Assembly: GCF_001422725.1 (NCBI RefSeq)
Contig: NZ_LMMA01000004.1
Span: 28,852-92,851 of the forward strand
Source: Flavobacterium sp. Leaf82
GTDB taxonomy: Bacteria > Bacteroidota > Bacteroidia > Flavobacteriales > Flavobacteriaceae
Direction of reading: 5' to 3'
DNA: 64,000 bases
Every line of letters begins with the position of its first letter. Position 1 is the stretch's first letter. Below the pieces are notes generated by a model. That model ran no database searches. It saw nothing but the letters and a program-made list of their open reading frames with translations, and had not been told where the DNA came from. A program made the translations under genes and the position numbers. Positions 55,302 through 63,018 of this stretch are shown piece after piece.

Positions 55302-56471
55302 ATGATGCTCATGATTTTACCCTTTTTTAAAAAAATACAAAACTCACCTAAAGGATTTCGTATAGCAAATACTGTGTTTTTTTTTGTTTCCGGATTTGGA
55401 TATTCTTCCTGGGTATCGCGAATTCCACACATACAAGCACAATTACATTTATCCGAAGCTGAGTTTGGAGCCGTTTTATTTGCTTTTCCAATTGGTTTAA
55501 TGCTTACAATGCCTTTTACAGGAATGTTATTAAATAAATACAGCAGCAGGTATATCATGCTGTTAGGAGCAATCATGTTTAATATTGCCTTGTCTTTGCC
55601 GGGCTTAGCCGCTTTTGTATGGCAGTTGGTTTTGATACTTTTAATTTTTGGTGCTTCTCGTAATATTTTTAATTTATCTATTAATGCACAATCTCTTGAA
55701 GTTCAAAAACTATATCCAAAATCAATTATAACACGTTTTCATGCCGTTTGGAGTATAGCCGTTTTTTCAGGAGCAGGTTTAGGATATGTAATGGTTACAC
55801 AGCAAATTTCGCCATCGTATCATTTACTGGGAGTTAGTATTTTTATGATGGGACTTACGGCTTGTTTTTATCCACTTAGTATTCATAATCAGCCCGTACC
55901 CGTTAAGAAGAAGTTCTTTTCGATGCCTGAAAAAAATCTGGTTAAGTTTGCCCTGATTTGTTTTGTATCGATGGCTTGCGAAAACACGATGTACGATTGG
56001 AGCGGAATTTATTTTGAAAATATTTTGCATGCTTCGCCAAAGTTAACAAGTGCAGCATTTGTGTTTTTTGCAACCGCCGTAACTTTAGGACGTTTGTTTG
56101 GAGATTACGGAGTAATGAAATTTGGAACGAAACGAATCCTGCTTTACAGCGGAATTTTTATCACCGCTGGATTCTCGATCTGTTTTATCCTGCCGTATGC
56201 TTATCCAACAATTTTTGGTTATGTATTAATAGGTATTGGGGTTTCCTGCGTAGTTCCGTTAGTATTTAGTATTGCCGGAAGATCTTCAAAATTAAGCAGC
56301 GGTTCTGCATTAACTTCAATATCTACAATTGGTTATCTAGGGTTTTTATTGGTTCCGCCAATGGTGGGTTTTATCTCTGAATACTTAAGTATGAAATGGG
56401 CATTTTTGGTAATGGCACTTTTAGGGATACTAATGATTTTTATGGTAAATAAAATAGGGGAGAACGAATAG
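55302..56471 (+). CDS. MFS transporter
   Basis: This 389-residue membrane protein has about twelve helices in two halves. The first has FGYSSWVSRIPHIQAQLHLS and FGAVLFAFPIGLMLTMPFTG (about 27-72). The later half has LGRLFGDYGVMKFGTKRILLYSG (split: about 251-273), an MFS loop motif. The pattern resembles YbjJ/fucose-permease-like members; the substrate is unknown. It diverges from the broken receptor, and such MFS genes beside siderophore receptors may move siderophores, but this is only context. TAATTTTG at 55280-55287 is a good -7 box placed so close that the leader would be very short. Start ATGs at 55302, 55305 and 55311 are all possible. Confidence 0.82.
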   Translation: MMLMILPFFKKIQNSPKGFRIANTVFFFVSGFGYSSWVSRIPHIQAQLHLSEAEFGAVLFAFPIGLMLTMPFTGMLLNKYSSRYIMLLGAIMFNIALSLPGLAAFVWQLVLILLIFGASRNIFNLSINAQSLEVQKLYPKSIITRFHAVWSIAVFSGAGLGYVMVTQQISPSYHLLGVSIFMMGLTACFYPLSIHNQPVPVKKKFFSMPEKNLVKFALICFVSMACENTMYDWSGIYFENILHASPKLTSAAFVFFATAVTLGRLFGDYGVMKFGTKRILLYSGIFITAGFSICFILPYAYPTIFGYVLIGIGVSCVVPLVFSIAGRSSKLSSGSALTSISTIGYLGFLLVPPMVGFISEYLSMKWAFLVMALLGILMIFMVNKIGENE

Positions 56472-56577
56472 TTTTTTTTAAAGTTCCTAAGGTTGTAAGT
56501 TACTGAGTGTCTAAGGTTTTTGTACGGAATTAATTTATTGGCAGTTGAATATATTTTCGATCGTGTTTCCGAACTAA

Positions 56578-57117
56578 TCAAATGTTTTCTGAAATGTAAT
56601 TTTTGAAAACTATCATTTGTATTAAGCAACATCCAATTATTAAAATTCCAATACCTAAAAGGATCTTAGTATATTTTTTATCTGTAAGATTTCCGTATCG
56701 GCCTTCAAAATAACTTTTAAATCGAAACATTTGACCTTTTCCGGATTGATAAGGGATAAATTCTCTATTGTTTTTCTTCCAAAATAGTATTCTAATTACA
56801 TGATATAAAATAAAAGTTGATAGGGGAATTAATGAAAAAAAATAATTATCAATTAATAAAAGTAGAGAAAGTATTAACCAGATAATTGAAAAATAAATAT
56901 TTCTAAATCTCAATCCAAAAGGAGAGGAAATTGTTTGAAAACCAGCAGCAAAAGATATTATTAAAGAGATACCTAATTTGTATTCTGGATTGTATTTACT
57001 GGAATATAAATAGTATAAAACAGCCAGCAAATATGATATTAAATATAAATAATCAGAAATTATAAATTTTCTAATTTCCAATTTTCCAAATTTGAATTTT
57101 CGATTTGTTTCTTGCAT
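56578..57117 (-). CDS. small membrane protein of unknown function
   Basis: This 179-residue protein has about five hydrophobic helices (SDYLYLISYLLAVLYYLYSS, LGISLIISFAAGF, IYFSIIWLILSLLLLIDNY, FSLIPLSTFILYHVI and a last helix ILLGIGILIIGCCLIQMIV). The loops are basic and aromatic, with FWKKNNREFIPYQSGKG. I do not recognise the family. It is not clearly linked to its neighbours, being 107 bases from the convergent MFS gene. Its codon use is AT-rich like the polysaccharide region, and the adjoining lipoprotein gene is similar, so the pair may be accessory DNA. Confidence 0.65.
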   Translation of the reverse strand: MQETNRKFKFGKLEIRKFIISDYLYLISYLLAVLYYLYSSKYNPEYKLGISLIISFAAGFQTISSPFGLRFRNIYFSIIWLILSLLLLIDNYFFSLIPLSTFILYHVIRILFWKKNNREFIPYQSGKGQMFRFKSYFEGRYGNLTDKKYTKILLGIGILIIGCCLIQMIVFKNYISENI

Positions 57118-57142
57118 TCTTGTAATGTTCTAACTCTTGCAT

Positions 57143-57233
57143 CTGGACTAAAGTCCAGCTCTACAATATTTTTAGAATCTTCGGTTCTTTTTCTTTGGTT
57201 TAGAATTCAATATCAATTGATTATATTGTAGAG
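57143..57233. repeat. intergenic inverted repeat
   Basis: CTGGACTAAAGTCCAG at 57143-57158 is a hairpin of seven pairs. CTCTACAATAT (57159-57169) and ATATTGTAGAG (57223-57233) form an exact 11-base outer pair enclosing a 53-base loop. No gene was seen in the 169-base gap. Confidence 0.5.
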
Positions 57234-57286
57234 ATATTCTTTTAGACTTTTTTTGATTGGGATCATCCTTCTAAATTATATAATTT

Positions 57287-57730
57287 TTAATTTTCTGTAG
57301 GATCAAAGTCATACATGAAATTATTTAATTGACCATCAGAACTTTCAAGCCCAACAATATCCATAAGTTCTTCAAAATAGCTACAAATTCTTTCTCTATT
57401 TTCAGTATCTAAATCTAGATATATTGTAGAAAATCTTTTAAGTCCTATTTTAATTGCATTTTGATAATCTTCATCGCTTGAATGATTTGATTGGGCAACT
57501 TTTTTAAAATCATCTGAAGCTAAATTAATTTTATCTGTTAAAATTGGTTTTAGTTTTGGATCACCAATTCCAGGATAAAAAATAACATTATCTGTTACAA
57601 ATTTTTCTTTACTTTTAAATTCTTCAAATTTATTCATTGCATCAATTGGAGTTTTTATTTGACCTTGCCCACAACATAGAAACATGAGAGATACAGAAAT
57701 CAAAAATATTTTATTAATTACCTTTATCAT
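57287..57730 (-). CDS. lipoprotein of unknown function, DUF4844-like
   Basis: This 147-residue protein has a signal peptide with possible lipobox LCCG (Cys19/20; MFLCCGQGQ). The mature part is helical and charged: FEEFKSKEKFVTDNVIFYPG, LKPILTDKINLASDDFKK, then RERICSYFEELMDIVGLESS. The order EKFV..NVIFYPGI...L.PILT.KIN.A.DDF resembles what I recall of DUF4844 proteins, but this is a weak identification. It is four bases after the next gene up (DUF6265-like), so the two are likely co-transcribed lipoproteins. Confidence 0.65.
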   Translation of the reverse strand: MIKVINKIFLISVSLMFLCCGQGQIKTPIDAMNKFEEFKSKEKFVTDNVIFYPGIGDPKLKPILTDKINLASDDFKKVAQSNHSSDEDYQNAIKIGLKRFSTIYLDLDTENRERICSYFEELMDIVGLESSDGQLNNFMYDFDPTEN

Positions 57731-57734
57731 TAAA

Positions 57735-58211
57735 TTACTCCTTCGCCATTACAAACTTCTCCGTTGTAACTTTTCCGTCCAATTTTCCTGAAATCTCAGC
57801 TGTTATAGTATTATCAGCGCCTTTTGTATAAGTAATTTTTTGCGGATAATCATGTTTTGGATTTTCGAAAATCAGCTGTTTGTCGGATTCTGCAGTTGAT
57901 GGAAATGCTACAGGTTTATCATCATTTTGACCTTTTACGGTTGCAAAATACGTTAATGTTTCTCCTTTTTGAGCCAAAACAATGTTTTCGAAATGCAAAG
58001 TATCTTTTCCTTTTATAAAATAAGAAGCAGCGCTAAAAGTACTGTCGTTTAGTTTTATCCAGTTTTCAGAAAGTGCTCCATCGGGAGATTTGTTTTCCCA
58101 GTTTCCAATAAGCCAATCTGCGATTTTGATTTTATCTTTCTCTACAGATTCCTTTTTCTGACAAGATATTGCTACTAATACAAGGGCTAAAAGAGTAATT
58201 TTCTGAAACAT
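57735..58211 (-). CDS. lipoprotein with DUF6265-like domain
   Basis: This 158-residue predicted lipoprotein has a lipobox in LVAISCQ (Cys17). The domain starts with ADWLIGNWENKSPDGALSENW, a lipocalin-like opening, and continues with HFENIVLAQKGETLTYFAT, LIFENPKHDYPQKITYT and ISGKLDGKVTTEKFVMAKE. The WLIGNW...FENPKHDYPQKI pattern is that of DUF6265 proteins, whose function is unknown; small hydrophobic-ligand binding is a guess from the fold. The downstream lipoprotein gene follows after four bases. Confidence 0.8.
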   Translation of the reverse strand: MFQKITLLALVLVAISCQKKESVEKDKIKIADWLIGNWENKSPDGALSENWIKLNDSTFSAASYFIKGKDTLHFENIVLAQKGETLTYFATVKGQNDDKPVAFPSTAESDKQLIFENPKHDYPQKITYTKGADNTITAEISGKLDGKVTTEKFVMAKE

Positions 58212-58262
58212 ATGCGTAGATATTTGAAGTTAATTGAAAAGCTAAGATATTAAAAAAAGTTT

Positions 58263-58445
58263 GCCACGAATTTGCTTCGCCTATTCGCTATCGCTCGGGT
58301 TACGAATTTTCACGAATTGATTATGTTAATTGGAACGTAAATTTATGCCACAGATTATAAAGATTAAAAATTTGCGAAAATTTGTGAAATTCGTGGCAAA
58401 AGAAACCCAACGAAAAAAAAATCTTTTTAATCCTGTAATCTGTGG
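58263..58445. repeat. nested inverted repeats between topB and the lipoprotein genes
   Basis: GCCACGAATTT (58263-58273) pairs with AAATTCGTGGC (58387-58397). GCCACAGATTA (58347-58357), followed by a related AAGATTAAAAA, pairs with TAATCTGTGGC (58435-58445), preceded by TCTTTTTAATCCTG. The pairs interlock. TTCGCTATCGCTCGGGTT (58284-58301) repeats a word from 37858-37876. A small part (GTGAAATTCGTGGC) matches about 13135-13148. Confidence 0.7.
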
Positions 58446-58455
58446 CTAAAAAAAA

Positions 58456-60759
58456 TTAAACGCTTTCGCTTAAAATCGAATAAACCAGTTCTTTAGTAGG
58501 TTTTTGATCTTTTAGTTTCGCTCTTACATCATCAAAAGTCACTTTAAAATTGCAACCTAATTTATAATCACCACAACCATAAGCAGTTTTTCCTTTCATG
58601 ATTGTTCCCTTTTTACATTTCGGACATGTCAGTGAATCTGATGTTTCGGCTTTTTTTGCTTTCGGAGCGGTTTTCTTGACTTCGAGTTTAAGTTTGTAGT
58701 TTTCTTCAAAACGAATTAAACCTTCAACACTTCCTTCATTGGTTTTAAAACCTTTAATATTTACGGTTGATCCTTTTTGGACTAATCTTAAATATTGATT
58801 CTCGGTTATTTTTTTCTCGGCAAAAGTATAAGGCAAAACAAAATCACAGCCTGCTTTATAATTACCACATCCGTAAGCCGATTTTCCTTTTATTAAAGTT
58901 GCTTTCTGGCATTTAGGGCAAGTTTCTGCCAGGATTCCATCTGCTTTCTTTTTCTCTGTTTTTACAACTTCTTTTTGAGTTGTGGCTGCATGCGAAATAT
59001 TGGCGTGCCTGGTTTCACTTCGAACCTCAGTAACCAAAGCCTCGACCATTCGCTTCATGTTTTTGATAAAAGCTCCAGCGGTGAAAGTTCCTTTCTCGAT
59101 ATCTTTCAATTGTTTTTCCCAAGAACCCGTAAGTTCAGCTGATTTTATCAGTTCATTCTGAATCGTATCAATAAGCTGAATCCCTGTAGGAGTTGGTAAA
59201 ACCTGCTTTTTATTTCGAACAATATATTGACGTTTAAACAGCGTTTCGATAATATTTGCTCGCGTAGACGGACGGCCAATACCATTTTCTTTCATTAATT
59301 CACGCAAATCCTCATCGTCGACTTGTTTTCCTGCAGTTTCCATTGCACGCAGTAAAGTTGCCTCGGTAAACTGATTGGGTGGTTTGGTTTCTTTTTCTAA
59401 AAACGAAGGTTCATGCGGACCTTTTTCTCCCACCACAAAACTCGGCAACAAATCAGCTTCTTTTTCTTTGGCATTAGGATCTTCAAATACAACACGGAAT
59501 CCTTTTTTAAGGATTTCTTTTCCGTTAGTTTTAAACATCACATCGGCAGCTTTTCCTACTACTGTAGTATTGGCAACCAAACAATCGTCGTAGAACACAG
59601 CAATAAAACGTTTGGTAATGATGTCATATACTTGCTGCTGATTGTATTGCAAATTGCTTTCTATTCCGGTTGGAATAATAGCATGGTGATCTGTAACTTT
59701 TTTATCGTTGAAAACCTTAGGTGATTTTTTAATCTTTTTTCCTAAAAGCGGTTGCGTTAATTCACTGTATTTTTTTAAGTTTTGCAGAATTCCCGGTACT
59801 TTTGGGTAAATGTCGTTTGGCAAAAACGTAGTATCAACTCTGGGATAGGTAACTACTTTTTGTTCGTACAGCGTTTGTACAATTTTAAGCGTTTCATCTG
59901 CAGAAAATCCAAACTTGGTATTGCAATAAACCTGTAAGCCAGTTAAGTCAAATAGTTTAGGAGCATATTCATTTCCGTTCTTTTTATCGACCGAAACAAT
60001 TTCGAACTCGCTTTCTTTGACTTTATTGGCGAGAAGTTCACCGTCTTCTTTTTTCAGGAAACGACCTTCTTCATAACTAAAAAGGGTTTCTCTGTATAAA
60101 GTCTGTAATTCCCAATAGGGTTGAGGTTTAAAGTTTTCGATTTCTTTCCAGCGATCGACAACCATTGCCAATGTTGGCGTTTGCACGCGCCCAATAGACA
60201 ATACTTGTTTGTAACCTCCATGTTTTACCGTATACAAACGTGTGGCATTCATACCCAATAACCAGTCGCCAATAGCTCTTGAAAATCCGGCGTAAAATAA
60301 ATTATCGTAGTTGGCAGAGGGTTTTAGATTTTCAAAACCTTCTTTTATAGCTTCGGTTGTTAAGGACGAAATCCATAAACGCTGAACTTCGCCTTTGTAA
60401 TGCGCTTCATTCATGACCCAACGCTGAATCAATTCTCCTTCTTGCCCGGCATCCCCGCAGTTTATAACCAACTCGGCTTTGTCGAATAAGCTTTTTACAA
60501 TTTTAAATTGCTTTTGGATTCCTGAATTCTGAACGACTTTGGTTTCAAATTTTTCCGGAAGCATGGGTAAGTTATTCAAATCCCAGCTTTTCCAATGAGG
60601 TTTGTAATCGTTAGGCTCTTTTAAAGTGCATAAATGTCCAAAAGTATAGGTAACAGCATAACCGTTTCCTTCATAATATCCATCGTGCTTGGTATTGGCT
60701 CCCAAAACGGTTGCGATTTCTCGTGCTACACTTGGTTTCTCGGCAATACAGACCTTCAT
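58456..60759 (-). CDS. topB: DNA topoisomerase III
   Basis: This 767-residue type IA topoisomerase passes single strands through a transient break. It has TOPRIM KVCIAEKPSVAREIA (about 2-16) and INCGDAGQEGELIQRW (about 99-114), SIGRVQTPTLAMVVDRW (about 188-204) and the active-site tyrosine in VVTYPRVDTTFLP (about 306-318). The C-terminal part has two zinc-ribbon-like blocks, CPKCQKATLIKGKSAYGCG and CPKCKKGTIMKGKTAYGCG. These two ribbons, plus an insertion of about 60 residues, make it longer than the basic 650-residue enzyme. It stands alone on the minus strand, between palindrome-rich gaps. Confidence 0.93.
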   Translation of the reverse strand: MKVCIAEKPSVAREIATVLGANTKHDGYYEGNGYAVTYTFGHLCTLKEPNDYKPHWKSWDLNNLPMLPEKFETKVVQNSGIQKQFKIVKSLFDKAELVINCGDAGQEGELIQRWVMNEAHYKGEVQRLWISSLTTEAIKEGFENLKPSANYDNLFYAGFSRAIGDWLLGMNATRLYTVKHGGYKQVLSIGRVQTPTLAMVVDRWKEIENFKPQPYWELQTLYRETLFSYEEGRFLKKEDGELLANKVKESEFEIVSVDKKNGNEYAPKLFDLTGLQVYCNTKFGFSADETLKIVQTLYEQKVVTYPRVDTTFLPNDIYPKVPGILQNLKKYSELTQPLLGKKIKKSPKVFNDKKVTDHHAIIPTGIESNLQYNQQQVYDIITKRFIAVFYDDCLVANTTVVGKAADVMFKTNGKEILKKGFRVVFEDPNAKEKEADLLPSFVVGEKGPHEPSFLEKETKPPNQFTEATLLRAMETAGKQVDDEDLRELMKENGIGRPSTRANIIETLFKRQYIVRNKKQVLPTPTGIQLIDTIQNELIKSAELTGSWEKQLKDIEKGTFTAGAFIKNMKRMVEALVTEVRSETRHANISHAATTQKEVVKTEKKKADGILAETCPKCQKATLIKGKSAYGCGNYKAGCDFVLPYTFAEKKITENQYLRLVQKGSTVNIKGFKTNEGSVEGLIRFEENYKLKLEVKKTAPKAKKAETSDSLTCPKCKKGTIMKGKTAYGCGDYKLGCNFKVTFDDVRAKLKDQKPTKELVYSILSESV

Positions 60760-60914
60760 TTTCTCTTTCTAATTTAAAAGCGAAATTAGGGATTTATTAT
60801 AAGAAAGTTGCTAAGAAGCAAATGTTCTAACAAGCTAAGTTTTTTGTATTGTTGTTAAGAAGCTGGATATGAAGTTTTTTAAGTTTTTTTAATTTGGCGA
60901 AGTCACAACGTTTT

Positions 60915-60977
60915 GCAAGGAACAAAGCAATCTCATTTAGTGGTCGATTTTTACCGTGAGATTGCTTTGTTCCTCGC
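60915..60977. repeat. 21-bp inverted repeat between monooxygenase and topB
   Basis: GCAAGGAACAAAGCAATCTCA (60915-60935, written in full as its 21 bases would exceed the limit by one) pairs with 60957-60977 at all but one position. The loop is 21 bases. No T-run follows. The remaining DNA is AT-rich. Confidence 0.7.
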
Positions 60978-61005
60978 AAGGACTTTGATTGTGGATTTAC
61001 TTTCG

Positions 61006-62166
61006 TTATTCAAATGCAAAAAATTCCAGCATTGTTGTTAATGAATTTTCTGAGTGCATTTTTTCGCCATTTTCAAGTGATTCCTGTGCTGCTTTTGAAG
61101 CTCTCTTACGCATAGAAATTTCATAATTTGAAATAGCTTCTTGTAACGAATGATATTGATCTGATGTTAAATATTCGCTTAATTCTAATGCATCTCGCAT
61201 CGCCATATTTGCACCTTCGCCAGCAAAAGGAGGCATTACATGCGCTGCATCGCCAATAATCGTTACGTTAGGCAAGGTTTTCCAGTCCTGATCTAAAGGC
61301 ATGCAATAAATAGGACGCGGAATAAAAGGTACAGACACATTCTCGAATAGCTCGTACCATATATTGCTCCATTCAGGATATTCTTTTTTAAACCATTCCA
61401 GTATTTGTGATTTATCAGTATAATCAAGACCATTTGTAACAGCCCAATTTTCAGGAGTTTTAAAACTTGCATAAAAACCAAGAGCGCCGTCTCCTTTTTG
61501 TCCCAGCAATATATTTTTTGCGTTTCCAAACGCCATGATTTTTCCGCCGTTTAATAAAGAATCGATAACAGGAGTAGCTTTTTTAGATTCATGAACATTG
61601 CCTTCAAGCATTGTAATGCCAGAGTAAAATGCTTTGATATCAGTAATGTAAGGTCGGATTTTAGAATTTGCTCCATCAGAACCAATTACAATATCGGCAT
61701 AAAATGATTCACCGTTTTTAAAGTTTAGCAACCAACCTTCGTTTTGCGGTTCCATCGAAATAAAATGACTGTTCCAAACTATCGTTTCTGGTTGTAAAGA
61801 TTCTAATAATATTTTGCGTAATGCACCGCGATCTATTTCAGGGCGAAAATATTCATTGCCGAAATCTTCCTCAACATTTGTTTCGTGATCGCTAAAAAAT
61901 ATTTTTGCGTTTTCGTCCAGAATCAGGGTTTTGTCTGCGCCAGGCATAAAATTATTCTTGAATTCCTCAAATAAATCAGCTTTATGAATTGCTGCCAATC
62001 CAGATTCGTCATGCAAATCAAGCGGAGAACCTTGTACTCGCGCATCTTTATTTAAATCTCTTTCGTAGACTTTTACGTTTGCGTTTTGTAATTGCAATAG
62101 TCTGGCTAAAGTAAGTCCGCCGGGACCGCCGCCTATAATGGCAACTTGTTTATTTTCTAGTAACAT
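61006..62166 (-). CDS. TetX-like FAD-dependent monooxygenase
   Basis: This 386-residue flavoprotein monooxygenase (group A fold) has the FAD motif VAIIGGGPGGLTLARLLQ (about 8-25), then VKVYERD, LDLHDESGLAAI (about 49-60) and the second FAD motif VTIIGDAAHVMPPFAGEGAN (about 302-321). The order and wording are close to Tet(X), more than to phenol or kynurenine hydroxylases. Several positions that I recall as tetracycline contacts (Arg213, Phe224, Asn226, His234 in Tet(X) numbering) look like Lys, Leu, Gly and Gly here. I therefore do not claim tetracycline resistance; the substrate is unknown. It lies 61 bases after an AraC regulator on the same strand. Confidence 0.85.
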   Translation of the reverse strand: MLLENKQVAIIGGGPGGLTLARLLQLQNANVKVYERDLNKDARVQGSPLDLHDESGLAAIHKADLFEEFKNNFMPGADKTLILDENAKIFFSDHETNVEEDFGNEYFRPEIDRGALRKILLESLQPETIVWNSHFISMEPQNEGWLLNFKNGESFYADIVIGSDGANSKIRPYITDIKAFYSGITMLEGNVHESKKATPVIDSLLNGGKIMAFGNAKNILLGQKGDGALGFYASFKTPENWAVTNGLDYTDKSQILEWFKKEYPEWSNIWYELFENVSVPFIPRPIYCMPLDQDWKTLPNVTIIGDAAHVMPPFAGEGANMAMRDALELSEYLTSDQYHSLQEAISNYEISMRKRASKAAQESLENGEKMHSENSLTTMLEFFAFE

Positions 62167-62227
62167 TCCTGTTTAAGTTTTAAATTAATTATTCCGTTTA
62201 GCTTTTCAGCTTATCGTCGGAACAAAA

Positions 62228-62983
62228 TTATTGCTCTTTCAGGACGGATAATAGTATAAATCGGTCATCTTTATTTTTTAATAACTCGCTGGGAACTACG
62301 CCGGAAAATTTTTTGATTTCTTTTATAAAATGATTCTGATCCGTGAAGTTTAATTCCGGAAAAAGTTTGCCTTTTGCTATATGTTCTAATGAAGCTTTGA
62401 AACGCAAAATTTTACAGAATGCATTTAACGAAAGTCCAAATTGTTTATTGAAATAACGGTTGATTTCACGGCTGCTCCAGGAAATTTCTTCAGAGAGTTG
62501 TTGTATTTTTATTTCGCCGTTTGATTCATAAACCAGTTTAAAAAGTTTACGTTTTCTTTCGTCGATTTTGGTGGGCAAAATTTCCTTTAGTTTTGTGTCT
62601 ATTTTAGAATGAAAGGATTCAAAATCTTTTAAATCTTCGTTGGTAATATTCCAAAAGTCTTTTGGTAAAACTTTGGCACTATTTAAAATATCGGCAATAG
62701 AAGTATGCAAAAGATATTCGGTTCCCAAAGGTTTAAAACTAATTTTGAAAGCCAGTGTATTTGCCGGAATAATTTGTTGCTCAGGCACATTTTCGAGACC
62801 AATAAGTGTAGCTTGAAAAGGCTCTGATTTTGATTGCATAAAAAACAAATCAATTCTTCCGTCTGGCATCAGGACGACTTCCATGCCTTTATCTGACTTG
62901 TTATGAAACATTCCAATATTTTCTACAAAGTCAAGAAGTGACTCGTCCGGTTCTATGGCTTTGTAGTAGAAATCGTTCTTCAT
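62228..62983 (-). CDS. AraC-family transcriptional regulator
   Basis: This 251-residue protein has an N-terminal sensor region (about 1-140, with LMPDGRIDLFFMQ and IGLENVPEQQIIPA, resembling DUF6597). The C-terminal AraC double helix-turn-helix covers about 150-250, with IQQLSEEISWSSREINRYFN as the first HTH and QNHFIKEIKKFSGVVPSELL at the second. Such regulators activate neighbouring genes. It precedes the TetX-like monooxygenase by 61 bases and follows an acyltransferase-3 gene by 35 bases, all on the minus strand, so it probably controls one or both. The inducer is unknown. Confidence 0.86.
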   Translation of the reverse strand: MKNDFYYKAIEPDESLLDFVENIGMFHNKSDKGMEVVLMPDGRIDLFFMQSKSEPFQATLIGLENVPEQQIIPANTLAFKISFKPLGTEYLLHTSIADILNSAKVLPKDFWNITNEDLKDFESFHSKIDTKLKEILPTKIDERKRKLFKLVYESNGEIKIQQLSEEISWSSREINRYFNKQFGLSLNAFCKILRFKASLEHIAKGKLFPELNFTDQNHFIKEIKKFSGVVPSELLKNKDDRFILLSVLKEQ

Positions 62984-63018
62984 TTTTTTTAATTAAGACT
63001 TAAATGGAAAAATTAAAA

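Noticed and set aside
61006-62166. Calling this gene a tetracycline-resistance determinant
   Set aside because: Motif order is Tet(X)-like, but the remembered tetracycline-contact positions differ, so resistance is not supported from sequence alone.
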